From contig CAJURQ010000015.1 of NCBI GenBank assembly GCA_910588955.1, forward strand, positions 1 through 64,000: 64,000 bases of DNA, in the 5' to 3' direction. Below are positions 24,701-31,703 of this stretch, piece after piece (positions within the stretch are counted from its first letter, which is position 1; each line of letters begins with the position of its first letter). The DNA is from an uncultured Lachnospiraceae bacterium (GTDB lineage Bacteria > Bacillota > Clostridia > Lachnospirales > Lachnospiraceae). Made by a program: the position numbers and the translations under genes. Under the pieces are notes generated by a model. It was not told the DNA's origin, made no database searches, and was given only the letters and a program-made list of their open reading frames with translations.

Positions 24701-24883
24701 CTGCATAACCTCTTCTGCGGTCTTTCCGTGACCTCCGTAAGCGTTGTTATCCATAACTGTGCCAGAAATGTCTAATGCGTAATCACCCGCACGCTCCGTC
24801 TTCGTCGTCCGGGTTTCCCGATATGAAGTTGTCGCCCTGTCTACATTTTGATTTGCGTTACTGTGGTCAAACGTAATCTTCAT
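21776..24883 (-). CDS. DUF6240 protein, possible FliK-like hook-length factor
   Basis: This large soluble protein of 1035 aa is rich in Glu, Ala and Gln, without signal peptide or membrane helices. Its N terminus and repeated helical segments (LAAQFRAHDIPLTVENVRAVKDAFERA; ERVLEEAGLEITDENVEGAQWLI; VDDILEDMGLETSEENRKAVRILGYN) match DUF6240 proteins found beside flagellin in Lachnospiraceae. The C-terminal about 130 residues (IPVEINGELTAINLKVL...VNVTVQTEEFGQITAKFSL) resemble the FliK C-terminal hook domain. The start at 24883 has GAGGAAGA 7 nt upstream. The likely role is flagellar assembly; hook-length control is an inference. Confidence 0.72.
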   Translation of the reverse strand: MKITFDHSNANQNVDRATTSYRETRTTKTERAGDYALDISGTVMDNNAYGGHGKTAEEVMQDAAAIDVATQTDYMTVMSNTMSGEDFSRLQQEGYHPGDMEIEEVVTIVDTIKAELVKGGTEVVGYTDDLDADTLAQITGSQAFAQELAAQFRAHDIPLTVENVRAVKDAFERAMQTGEIGEGAVKYMVENRMDPTIENFYLADHSAASDSRRQAHGYYAADGTGYYAKKAEDYNWEQLRPQIERVLEEAGLEITDENVEGAQWLIGVGVPLTAETMQNLHEIGQAKQPWDKEKVLAAAAAAIADGKKPGEANLADGRSSVERAADYAESYGKISDEAIDLTVAEDKEVNLRNLTKAQEKIDAGEVMQEVPAAVTQRRQMEEVRLMMTIEANRQLMARGYSIDTTELEALVEALKKLEQEQNQKLYGESDVTAAAEKASLYEEVQTKVSEIPYLPAAVLVQYIDGTEAFTLDSVHKNGVALKNAYEAARESYETLMTAPRADMGDSIRKAFRNVDDILEDMGLETSEENRKAVRILGYNSMDITHDNMDAVKKYDMELQQTIRRMTPAASLQAIRDGKNPLTMSMDELNQYLDESGADDAAREEKFSKYLYKLEKSHAVSEQEREAYIGIYRMFRQLEKSDDAAVGSLLKEGAQISFSNLLTAMRSTRKQGMDYKVDDGFDGVDAVAKNKSITDQILSGFPNLGQESAEAGSQESGQRQPGSEQAESYYHMLAGQIADGLEPEMLAETNLTAETTMEEFADALRQQTADASLEQAYMQDQLQSYRGLENVEEAVVRELVAYRQPVTANNLEAASALRKKPGALYRKLRDLEEGAGASEGRQKAETLIESLTDKESAQEAYEEMQETFSGILDEAIEAPGDFLDLRTLQSCQKQLALAGSLSREENYQIPVEINGELTAINLKVLHGAGTGKVNVTVQTEEFGQITAKFSLREQKVSGYIACESGEGTSWLQGRQEELEKTLEASGEDRETGSLVILQGREVGGEEYTEEEVNGGEGQQTADLYNIAKAFITTLTA

Positions 24884-24924
24884 AAATAAGTCTTCCTCAT
24901 ACAAAATGTAGTGTATTTATTCAT

Positions 24925-24965
24925 GTATAAGCAGACTCAAAATGCTTCGCATTTTTCGCTTATAC
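24925..24965. repeat. Nested hairpin upstream of the DUF6240 gene
   Basis: Outer stem GTATAAGC / GCTTATAC encloses inner stem AAAATGC-ttc-GCATTTT. It lies 42 nt upstream of the DUF6240 start and adjacent to the Fic terminator. The inner TGC-ttc-GCA core recurs in hairpins of this region. Confidence 0.65.
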
Positions 24966-24971
24966 GCGTTA

Positions 24972-25001
24972 AAAGGGCGAATGATTTCTCATTCACCCTT
25001 T
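24972..25001 (-). terminator. Terminator of the Fic gene
   Basis: AAAGGGTGAATGA pairs with TCATTCGCCCTTT on the minus strand (one G-U or mismatch) around a 4-nt loop, followed by TTAA. It lies 33 nt after the fic stop. Confidence 0.7.
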
Positions 25002-25034
25002 ATTTCGGCATAGTTGGGCAGTTTCTTAACCTTT

Positions 25035-25787
25035 TTACGCATTTTCCGCGCGCGCAATCTGTTTCGCCCACGTTTTCACCGTCTGCTCCCGCAAAAAATT
25101 CCGGAGCGGGTCAAGGTTCTGTCGGGCATCCCACGCCTCCAGCGCGTCATAATACTCTTTGCGATCCTCTTCATGAATAATAATCGGCGGATGTTCATGC
25201 ATGATCAAAAAATAGTTCATCGCCAGACGTCCCACACGCCCGTTACCGTCCGCAAAGGGATGTATGTTCTCAAACTTTGCATGAAAATAAGCTGCCGCAG
25301 TCAGCGCATTGCGGTCTGAAATCTCTGTAAGCTCTGAGAGCAGCTCGTCCATCTCCTCCTCCACATCTTCGGGAGCAGCGCCGATTTCCTCTTTCCCGGT
25401 CACAAAATCATGATGTTTATATTCTCCGGGACGCTCCCCTAACTGCCATCTGCGCGTCTCGTAAGTATTCTGTGTTAAGACCCTGTGCAGCTCTTTGATA
25501 AATGACTCGTCAAATTCCCGTTTCTTCTGAAATGCGTTAAGCAGCATCTCATTTGCCTCTTTTGCGTTGCGGATTTCAAATAATGTCCGCAAATCCCCGG
25601 TATAGGAAGTCACGCCGTCATGCTCAAATATCTCTCTCGTATCGTGATAGGTAACCCTGTCATTTTCGATTCTGCCAGAATGATAGGCGAAAGAAATGCT
25701 GTGACCGTTCAATGCCTCAGACAATTCCGCATCCGTTGATATATTTTTCCCCTGCCAGATGACAACCGCTTTTTCATAATCTGTCAT
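25035..25787 (-). CDS. Fic family AMP-transferase
   Basis: This 250-aa cytoplasmic protein has the catalytic loop HPFADGNGRVGR, a full match to HxFx(D/E)GNGRxxR. Such enzymes usually transfer AMP to hydroxyl side chains of target proteins. Upstream, residues about 36-42 (HSGRIEND) fit the inhibitory helix motif (S/T)xxxE(G/N), so autoinhibition by an N-terminal helix is expected. No separate antitoxin is needed or seen. It has its own terminator downstream. Its targets are unknown, and it stands alone between the flagellar genes and the secreted-protein cluster. Confidence 0.93.
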   Translation of the reverse strand: MTDYEKAVVIWQGKNISTDAELSEALNGHSISFAYHSGRIENDRVTYHDTREIFEHDGVTSYTGDLRTLFEIRNAKEANEMLLNAFQKKREFDESFIKELHRVLTQNTYETRRWQLGERPGEYKHHDFVTGKEEIGAAPEDVEEEMDELLSELTEISDRNALTAAAYFHAKFENIHPFADGNGRVGRLAMNYFLIMHEHPPIIIHEEDRKEYYDALEAWDARQNLDPLRNFLREQTVKTWAKQIARAENA

Positions 25788-25970
25788 GAATGATGCCTTT
25801 CCCGTAACTCTTTTTGAAATATTATTTGTATTATATCATCTCTTTTATCTCTATTGCATTTTTTATGTAAAATCAACTGAATTTCATTTAAGTTCTTCTA
25901 TATTACACCCCTCTATCATCTCTGATAAATCAATATACCGAAAAGTTTCATCTTGCCTCATAAAGTTAAA

Positions 25971-26000
25971 ACCAGTGAAACGAAAAGTCTCACTGGTTCA
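25971..26000 (-). terminator. Terminator after the 26-31 kb cluster
   Basis: On the minus strand AACCAGTGAGAC pairs with GTTTCACTGGTT (one mismatch) around a short loop, followed by TTTAACTTT. It lies 25 nt after the stop of the 175-aa gene, the last of the cluster. Confidence 0.75.
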
Positions 26001-26025
26001 ACTGATTTGCAATCATATTTTCCCT

Positions 26026-26553
26026 TTACCACAACAGTGCATCTTGCTCCTTATTCCCTGTCAGCAGCTTTTCCAATTTTTCCAGAAAAGATACATAAAA
26101 CTGCCTTTCCTTTACAAGTGCCTGTTGTTCTTCCATACTTATAACCCGATTAGGTTCCAGAGGATGGTCAAAATCATATAAAGCTTTTTGAGTAGCCCGA
26201 ATTGCTGACTCTACGGATTCACCCAAAATATCATCACTATGTAGCAATCCATAATAATTGGCTATAATTTGCTGCATATGCATATCTGTTATATGCGTCC
26301 TTCCATTCTTGCTTTCACCCAATCCGTTTACTCCAACTTCTTTCACCGTCTCCATCCAAGCGTCTTTTACGGATTGTGGAGCATTCGGTCCGGCATTTTG
26401 TAACACACGTTCCTCAAAATCTGCTGCTGGCACACTCTGAATCCGCTCTTCCTCTTTTTCCGTTACACATTGTGCAAATGTAGAAGTTTTACTACTTTTT
26501 CGCTTATTTTCGTATGCGCCTATATTTTGCTGGTAATTGGAATTAACCTGCAT
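26026..26553 (-). CDS. Unknown 175-aa cytoplasmic protein
   Basis: This soluble protein has no signal peptide, a polar N terminus (MQVNSNYQQNIGAYENKRKS) and a compact core, SVKDAWMETVKEVGVNGLG, followed by two helical segments ending in FYVSFLEKLEKLL. I have no name for the family. The flexible polar N terminus is like those of proteins exported by flagellar type III or similar systems, but this is speculation. It follows the 155-aa secreted protein by 19 nt and ends the five-gene run. GGGAGAA ribosome site. Confidence 0.65.
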   Translation of the reverse strand: MQVNSNYQQNIGAYENKRKSSKTSTFAQCVTEKEEERIQSVPAADFEERVLQNAGPNAPQSVKDAWMETVKEVGVNGLGESKNGRTHITDMHMQQIIANYYGLLHSDDILGESVESAIRATQKALYDFDHPLEPNRVISMEEQQALVKERQFYVSFLEKLEKLLTGNKEQDALLW

Positions 26554-26572
26554 CTATTCTCCCTCCATATGA

Positions 26573-27040
26573 CTAATGTATATAAAAAGTTATATTCATT
26601 GTATTCCATGGCGAATTTGCTGATTTTGAACTTGCCTTAAATGTTCCCGCTTCAAAGCCATAGCTGTTCTCATATCTCCAAACACAGGCCCACCCATCGA
26701 TGATACGATCATTGTCAAGGTCTATTGCTCTTTTAGTTTTCAAGGTCATATTAACATTATTAAAAGTGGCCGACCGTGTCTTTGCATATCCAATCTCAAC
26801 TGTCTCAACTTCCAGCCAAGTTCCGCCATGATCCAATCTTGTACCAACCTGTGCAAATGATCCCGAACGTTCTATAGTCTCTGTTCCGCCTTTTTCAGAG
26901 GACACGGAATTCACATAGAACTGCGTCAACGCGGGAGCTGCCGCAAGCGGTTGTATTTCCGCAGCACTTACAGGAATAACATTGGCAGCCAGCAACGTGC
27001 CCAGCAGCATAACGCTTAATAACTTTTTAAATTTTTTCAT
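26573..27040 (-). CDS. Small secreted protein of unknown function
   Basis: This 155-aa protein has a classic signal peptide (basic start, LLSVMLLGTLLAANVIPVSAA, cleavage after Ala near residue 27) and a mature domain of about 125 residues with alternating beta-type segments, including GTWLEVETVEIGYAKTRS and WACVWRYENSYGF. No cell-wall anchor is present. It is preceded by the DUF4885-like gene and has its own AAGGAA site. It parallels the secreted protein at 28240-29451, which likewise follows a DUF4885-like gene. Confidence 0.72.
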   Translation of the reverse strand: MKKFKKLLSVMLLGTLLAANVIPVSAAEIQPLAAAPALTQFYVNSVSSEKGGTETIERSGSFAQVGTRLDHGGTWLEVETVEIGYAKTRSATFNNVNMTLKTKRAIDLDNDRIIDGWACVWRYENSYGFEAGTFKASSKSANSPWNTMNITFYIH

Positions 27041-27224
27041 TTTTCCTTCATCCTTTCTGCTATTATTAAAAATATCTAATCAGCCACGCATATACATATG
27101 TTGTGTTAATTTTCTTATTATTTATTAAATCTGATTAACCCCCTTTCTCACACATATAATCATATGCTTAGCTGAATGGTTCGGTTTCCAACATGTTCAC
27201 CGTTTAGCATTACCCTCATATGAA

Positions 27225-28166
27225 TCACAACACCTTTTTAAATCTGTACCTATACATATCCGAATACACATCGCCGGATGATTTGGGTGTCAATCGCCCA
27301 TCTAACGCGTCCATGTTTACCGAAAAACCGCTGTCCACAATTGAAAAGACCCCATCCATGAACTGGAACTGTGACGTGAAATCGGGAATCCCCAGATCAC
27401 CGCTTATCCTAATATTCCCTATGATATTTTGTAACGCCTCCCTCATTTGTTCTGTTTTGGCATTATTCTTCGTATTGTTGATCAGGTTATCCGCCTTTTT
27501 CGGCAGCCCGCCAATCTTTCCGTCAGGCATCATATAAAGATCTTCCAGTGAAATATCTTCTCCCGTGACTCCTTTCAGATAGCGCCGCACCTCCTGTATA
27601 TCCGTAGCATACCGGTATGCGTTATAGGACAGATTCCCCACGCTGTCCGTAATCCCTATGTAATACCGGTACATCTTATCGCTGTACTTTTTTTCCACCA
27701 GCTTCTCCACCTGTTTTCGGACAGCCTCCTCCTCTATTCCGTCCACGGTTACCGTTCCATTGCTTCCAATCCGTACCTGCATCCCCTCTATGTCCTCACG
27801 GAAAATGCCTATGCTTTCCAGCTCTTTTGCAAATTCATCCGAAAAGCTGTTTTTCAATTCCGCTTTCTGCTGTGCCTTTTCCGCGCCTTTCAGATTGGCA
27901 AAGATTTTCACATACTCCCGCTCCGCCTCGCTTAAATCCTTACCCTCCGCCAAATCCTGCAGCAGTTCCTCCACCGTACGCTCCCCTTTGTACTTCTTTT
28001 CTTCCGGCAGACTGTCAAACTGCTTCTGGTGGAGCTGCTCCATCTCTTTACTATAATTTCGCTCCGTCTCCCGCAGGACTGCATTATATGCATCAAGATA
28101 ATCCCGCCAGTTTTCATTCTTCCTGCTGTATGCGCTTTGAAGATTCCCATAACACTGTGTTTTCAA
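27225..28166 (-). CDS. DUF4885-like protein, probably 5'-truncated
   Basis: This 313-aa soluble protein is clearly related to the C-terminal two thirds of the product at 29484-30887. Shared landmarks are IGSNGTVTVDGIEEE versus IGADGKATVDGIDD and KGVTGEDISLEDLYMMPDGKIGGL versus KATNGKVSLDDVKVDHGIIEGI. It lacks the N-terminal beta-domain of that paralogue. The frame starts with TTG right after a TAG stop, without a ribosome site, so this may be a truncated copy or a decayed gene. The DUF4885 name is from memory of the family and is tentative. Confidence 0.6.
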   Translation of the reverse strand: MKTQCYGNLQSAYSRKNENWRDYLDAYNAVLRETERNYSKEMEQLHQKQFDSLPEEKKYKGERTVEELLQDLAEGKDLSEAEREYVKIFANLKGAEKAQQKAELKNSFSDEFAKELESIGIFREDIEGMQVRIGSNGTVTVDGIEEEAVRKQVEKLVEKKYSDKMYRYYIGITDSVGNLSYNAYRYATDIQEVRRYLKGVTGEDISLEDLYMMPDGKIGGLPKKADNLINNTKNNAKTEQMREALQNIIGNIRISGDLGIPDFTSQFQFMDGVFSIVDSGFSVNMDALDGRLTPKSSGDVYSDMYRYRFKKVL

Positions 28167-28239
28167 ATAGCCGCCAAACTATTGCTTATGTCTGACGGCT
28201 TAATCTAATTATCTTGCTCTATATTTATTAAAATATATT

Positions 28240-29451
28240 TTATTCTCCATACGGTATCAAGTAGTCTATATACAATATCGCACTAGTGAGATAACTCGCA
28301 TTCTTATTTGCTAAATCATTCCACCAATTTACCTTCACTTTTGTGTTATATGTACCTACTATTGAGCCCGCATCCGGAAAACTGTCCACCATATCATGTT
28401 TCAGACCAGCTATATTGGCTATTGTCTTATATGAGTAAGAATTCGGAGATTGGTACATCATTTCAACAGAGTCAATATATTGGTTAAATGATGCTGTACC
28501 CGTATCCTGAAATCTAACTTTATATAAAGCAAACAAATCCGCCACATCACTATCGACTGAAATCGTCACTCCTGAAGCCTGATAGGTTTGAGAACTTGAA
28601 TAACCGTCCCATCGAATACTGCCATTAAACGCACTACCAGCAAAATAGGTCTTCTCAATTGGCAATGGATTACCTGTAAACATCGCATAGTGATAATTAC
28701 CTGTTTTGCCTTCATTTTCCCCAAACATAATGAAATAATTACCTGCTGCCAGCTTTAATGTATGCACAACCTTTTTTGAACCATTGTGCATCAACGTCTG
28801 CGTATAATAATGCAATAAATTACTATATGCTGGTGACTCTACATTTAATACTGGTTGCAATTCCATATCAAAAATTTGAAATACAACATTTTCATCCAGC
28901 AATACTGTCACTGAGTTCAATTGTTCATCCGAAGTAACCGTATGATAATATGCATGTAATCCCTCCTCTGAATCCTGCGTTGCCCATGAATCGTTAACAT
29001 ATCCTTCCCTGACTGCTGATTCGTATTGTCCATCGCTGGGGAAATCCAACAACTCTGTAGCTGCAGGATATAACCACCCATCATCATAAAACGGATATGT
29101 TGAATAAATCTCCCGATTTGTTGACCAAGTTTGAGTAAAAGTATACGGAGCATTACCACAACTCCATCCATATTTATGCTGTATTCCCCTTCTCTCTTGA
29201 ACCGAATCAGCTCCCTCGGATACACTAATTACTTCTTCCGGATCGGCAGTCTCAGACATTGGTAAATTATCCGCTTCAACTAACGAGATTTCCTTTGCCT
29301 CGCTGTCTAAATCCAACGTTGATATAGCCTGCCCCCGACCCGTCGGAAGCGGTATCTGCTGCTCTTTCGCACTTACCTGTGTCGGTATTGCCAGTGTTAA
29401 TGTTATGGCAACAGCCAACGTTGTTAATAAAAACTTTTTGCTTCTCATCAT
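28240..29451 (-). CDS. Secreted protein with PPC-like beta domain
   Basis: This 403-aa protein has a signal peptide (KKFLLTTLAVAITLTLAI, cleavage near VSA-KE). The mature part has an N-terminal region rich in Glu/Asp, a central Trp/Tyr-rich stretch (KYGWSCGNAPYTFTQTW), and a segment NSVTVLLDENVVFQIFDM...HTLKLAAGNYFIMFGENEGKTGNYHYAMF that looks like a bacterial pre-peptidase C-terminal beta-sandwich. No anchor or catalytic motif is evident. The ATG at 29451 has AGGAGG 5 nt upstream, which decides the start. It follows the 467-aa gene by 32 nt and is probably co-transcribed. Confidence 0.72.
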   Translation of the reverse strand: MMRSKKFLLTTLAVAITLTLAIPTQVSAKEQQIPLPTGRGQAISTLDLDSEAKEISLVEADNLPMSETADPEEVISVSEGADSVQERRGIQHKYGWSCGNAPYTFTQTWSTNREIYSTYPFYDDGWLYPAATELLDFPSDGQYESAVREGYVNDSWATQDSEEGLHAYYHTVTSDEQLNSVTVLLDENVVFQIFDMELQPVLNVESPAYSNLLHYYTQTLMHNGSKKVVHTLKLAAGNYFIMFGENEGKTGNYHYAMFTGNPLPIEKTYFAGSAFNGSIRWDGYSSSQTYQASGVTISVDSDVADLFALYKVRFQDTGTASFNQYIDSVEMMYQSPNSYSYKTIANIAGLKHDMVDSFPDAGSIVGTYNTKVKVNWWNDLANKNASYLTSAILYIDYLIPYGE

Positions 29452-29483
29452 TTTTCCTCCTACTTTATATTTATATTGACACA

Positions 29484-30887
29484 TTATTTTTTTATCTGAA
29501 TTTTGCCATTTCTAACACGAAATCCGACATTTAATTCAGATAAAACTCTCTTGTGCGGTGTCCGTTCATAATCCTTGATTGCCAATATATCTGATTGATA
29601 ATTTGAGTAAGTCAAATTCTTTCCGGGCTCATTTAACAACTTATCCAAATCACGGGATATTCCTTCAATGATTCCATGATCCACTTTTACATCATCAAGC
29701 GATACTTTTCCGTTTGTTGCCTTATGTAAGAATTTTTCCAGATCGACTGCCGCTTTTAAGAGATATCTTTCCTTTTCAGACATATTTTGTATATCAGTAT
29801 CCAGGGTAAAATAGATATCCATAAGTTTTTCTGAAAATTCTTTAAGAGTGGTTTCAACCATTGACTTTATCAATCCATCATCTATTCCATCTACAGTTGC
29901 CTTTCCATCTGCACCTATCTGTATATTGAAGGAATATTCCGAAAGATCTATTCCTGCGCTCTCCAGCCTATGCGCTATTTCCTCCAATGTTGAACTTAAT
30001 TCTGCCGTTGCTTTCGCAGTATCAAATTCCTGTGCCATAGCAAAAATATTAACAAGAGCATTTTCCTGTTCTGTGAGTTTCTCTCCCTTTGCCATTTTTT
30101 CTAACAGTTCTTTTATTTCACTTTGATCCGGAGCCTTTTCTCCCTGCAAATATTCTTTTGCCTGCTCCATATGCAGTTGATCCAGCTGCTCTGAATAATA
30201 ATCCTTATATTTTTTTCTGATCTTTTCTAATGCCTGTATCTCCTCTGTTGCATTCTGCCCATCATGTAATTTTTTCCGCAATGCATATCTATACTCCGAC
30301 ATTTCCTCCATTTGCTTAGCAATAATATGGTTTTTATCTGCCTGACTTGTCTGAAAGGAAAGATGATAATATTCATCAGGATTGACATCAGAACCGTCCT
30401 TTGCCTGCACCTTTACCATATAACCCCTGTTTTCCAGGTTCCAGTTTGGTAAGGTTATACTTTTTCCGCCATTTCCATTATCCACTCCAATCCCTACTTG
30501 ATTTCCTTCACTATCATAAAGAACCAAATTGTAATCGCATCCTTCCGGAATATGATCGAGTGTTATTTGCAGATTAAGATTATACTTGCCCAATAACAAT
30601 ACATTTTGAATTCTATACTCATTTATGTTGAATTCATAATAGTCCACATCTTCTGCATCAGATAACCGCCCCTTTAAATATCCTTCCGGCCTGTCAATGA
30701 GGTAGGTTAAATCTAAATCTCTTCCGGTCCAATCCTTCCCTATATACTTATTACTTTTCCAAAAATAATCATTTGAAACCTTTTGATTTTCCCCAATTAC
30801 CTTATTGTTCTTAAAATACTCCGCATCATGCTTAAATTCTTGTCCTATAGGTTGATAATGCAATACCACATGATTTATTACAGCCAT
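29484..30887 (-). CDS. DUF4885-like protein with N-terminal PPC-like domain
   Basis: This 467-aa protein has no signal peptide. Residues about 45-185 look like a PPC-type beta-sandwich (GYLKGRLSDAEDVDYYEFNI...DHIPEGCDYNLVLYDSEGNQVG...GYMVKVQAK). The rest is helical and charged, related to the protein at 27225-28166. The pattern of exported-type beta domain without a leader suggests export by a leaderless route or a cytoplasmic partner for the secreted protein downstream. The ATG at 30887 has GGGAGG 7 nt upstream. A promoter is likely at 31065-31093. Confidence 0.65.
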   Translation of the reverse strand: MAVINHVVLHYQPIGQEFKHDAEYFKNNKVIGENQKVSNDYFWKSNKYIGKDWTGRDLDLTYLIDRPEGYLKGRLSDAEDVDYYEFNINEYRIQNVLLLGKYNLNLQITLDHIPEGCDYNLVLYDSEGNQVGIGVDNGNGGKSITLPNWNLENRGYMVKVQAKDGSDVNPDEYYHLSFQTSQADKNHIIAKQMEEMSEYRYALRKKLHDGQNATEEIQALEKIRKKYKDYYSEQLDQLHMEQAKEYLQGEKAPDQSEIKELLEKMAKGEKLTEQENALVNIFAMAQEFDTAKATAELSSTLEEIAHRLESAGIDLSEYSFNIQIGADGKATVDGIDDGLIKSMVETTLKEFSEKLMDIYFTLDTDIQNMSEKERYLLKAAVDLEKFLHKATNGKVSLDDVKVDHGIIEGISRDLDKLLNEPGKNLTYSNYQSDILAIKDYERTPHKRVLSELNVGFRVRNGKIQIKK

Positions 30888-31064
30888 TCCATTTCCTCCC
30901 TTCGCTGTCCAATACAAATATTGAAATACATCCATATTGGCGAATATACCAAAAAATAGTTATTAATTCAATTATCTTTGCAGAAAACAACATAAACCTG
31001 AATTATTCACGGAACAATATCTGAGCTGATAACTGTACCATGAAACTAAAAATTAATCCATACA

Positions 31065-31093
31065 GTCATAACATTGCTCAATTAACCCGTCAA
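31065..31093 (-). promoter_or_regulatory. Likely promoter of the secreted-protein cluster
   Basis: On the minus strand TTGACG (31088-31093), 17 nt, TATGAC (31065-31070). It would give a leader of about 170 nt before the 467-aa gene. The -10 is weak. Confidence 0.4.
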
Positions 31094-31155
31094 AAGGGCA
31101 TAAAACCCCTGTGGCAGAGTCCGGAGCAGTTGTTGTCAAGGTTCGTTAATAGTTG

Positions 31156-31531
31156 TTATTCCAGCTGTACATTTAGCTTACCGATATTAGAAATTGTTTC
31201 ATAAAATTCATTCTTATAAGAGCAACTACTACACAGCTTGAATGTGATATATCTTGCTGAACAAACTGCTTTTGCAGCAATCTTCAGCAGTTTTAAACGA
31301 ACGGTATCAATGCGTTGCTTCCGCATATCTGCTGATAACGCCAATCGTCTAATCGTTTCTTCTACCTCTGCAGCCTCTTCCGTTTCAGGCGTTTCTTCTG
31401 TCCCTGTCATTTCTTCCGTTTCAGTCATTACCTCAATTTCGTTTGACAAATCTGCAGCATTAGCCGCCATACCAGCACTCACCAAAAAAGGATGCTGCAC
31501 ACAGAATACTAACAATCTTCTTCGCTTTCAT
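31156..31531 (-). pseudogene. Secreted small protein with frameshift in the signal peptide
   Basis: From ATG 31531 (AAGGAGAG site) the frame encodes MKAKKIVSILCAASFF and then runs into a stop. Removing one T from the six-T run (A run at 31484-31489 on the plus strand) restores a complete signal peptide, ending SAGMAANA, joined to a 119-aa-long frame with a Glu/Thr-rich segment and two Cys pairs near the C terminus (VCSARY; LCSSCSY). It could be a phase-variable tract, a pseudogene or a base-calling error. The promoter region carries a strong palindrome like the BlaI operator at 33435. Confidence 0.7.
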
Positions 31532-31591
31532 GATGTGCTTCTCTCCTTTACATGTATTTTTGTTTGTTCTGTAGTTTGCAAACTGCTAAAA

Positions 31592-31623
31592 TTCCCAGAA
31601 CTACATACTTGTAGTTCTGGGAA
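31592..31623. promoter_or_regulatory. Perfect 14-bp-arm palindrome, probable BlaI-type operator
   Basis: Arms TTCCCAGAACTACA / TGTAGTTCTGGGAA around TACT. The core ACTAC-N6-GTAGT has the same spacing as ACTAC-N6-GTAG in the promoter of the adjacent blaI gene (33434-33448) and resembles known BlaI/MecI operators (TACTACATATGTAGTA). It lies just downstream of a promoter TTGACA-17-TATATT, so a bound repressor would block transcription of the frameshifted secreted-protein gene. Confidence 0.65.
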
Positions 31624-31627
31624 TAAT

Positions 31628-31656
31628 ATACTACGATCATAAACACATGTCAAGCA
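31628..31656 (-). promoter_or_regulatory. Promoter of the frameshifted secreted-protein gene
   Basis: On the minus strand TTGACA, a 17-nt spacer and TATATT lie directly upstream of the palindrome at 31592-31623. A half-site GATCGTAGTATA overlaps the -10. Hexamer edges are accurate to a few bases. Confidence 0.6.
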
Positions 31657-31703
31657 AAACAGCGTCTTTATATTTCAACAATTCATATTGTATAGCTTTC
31701 ATT

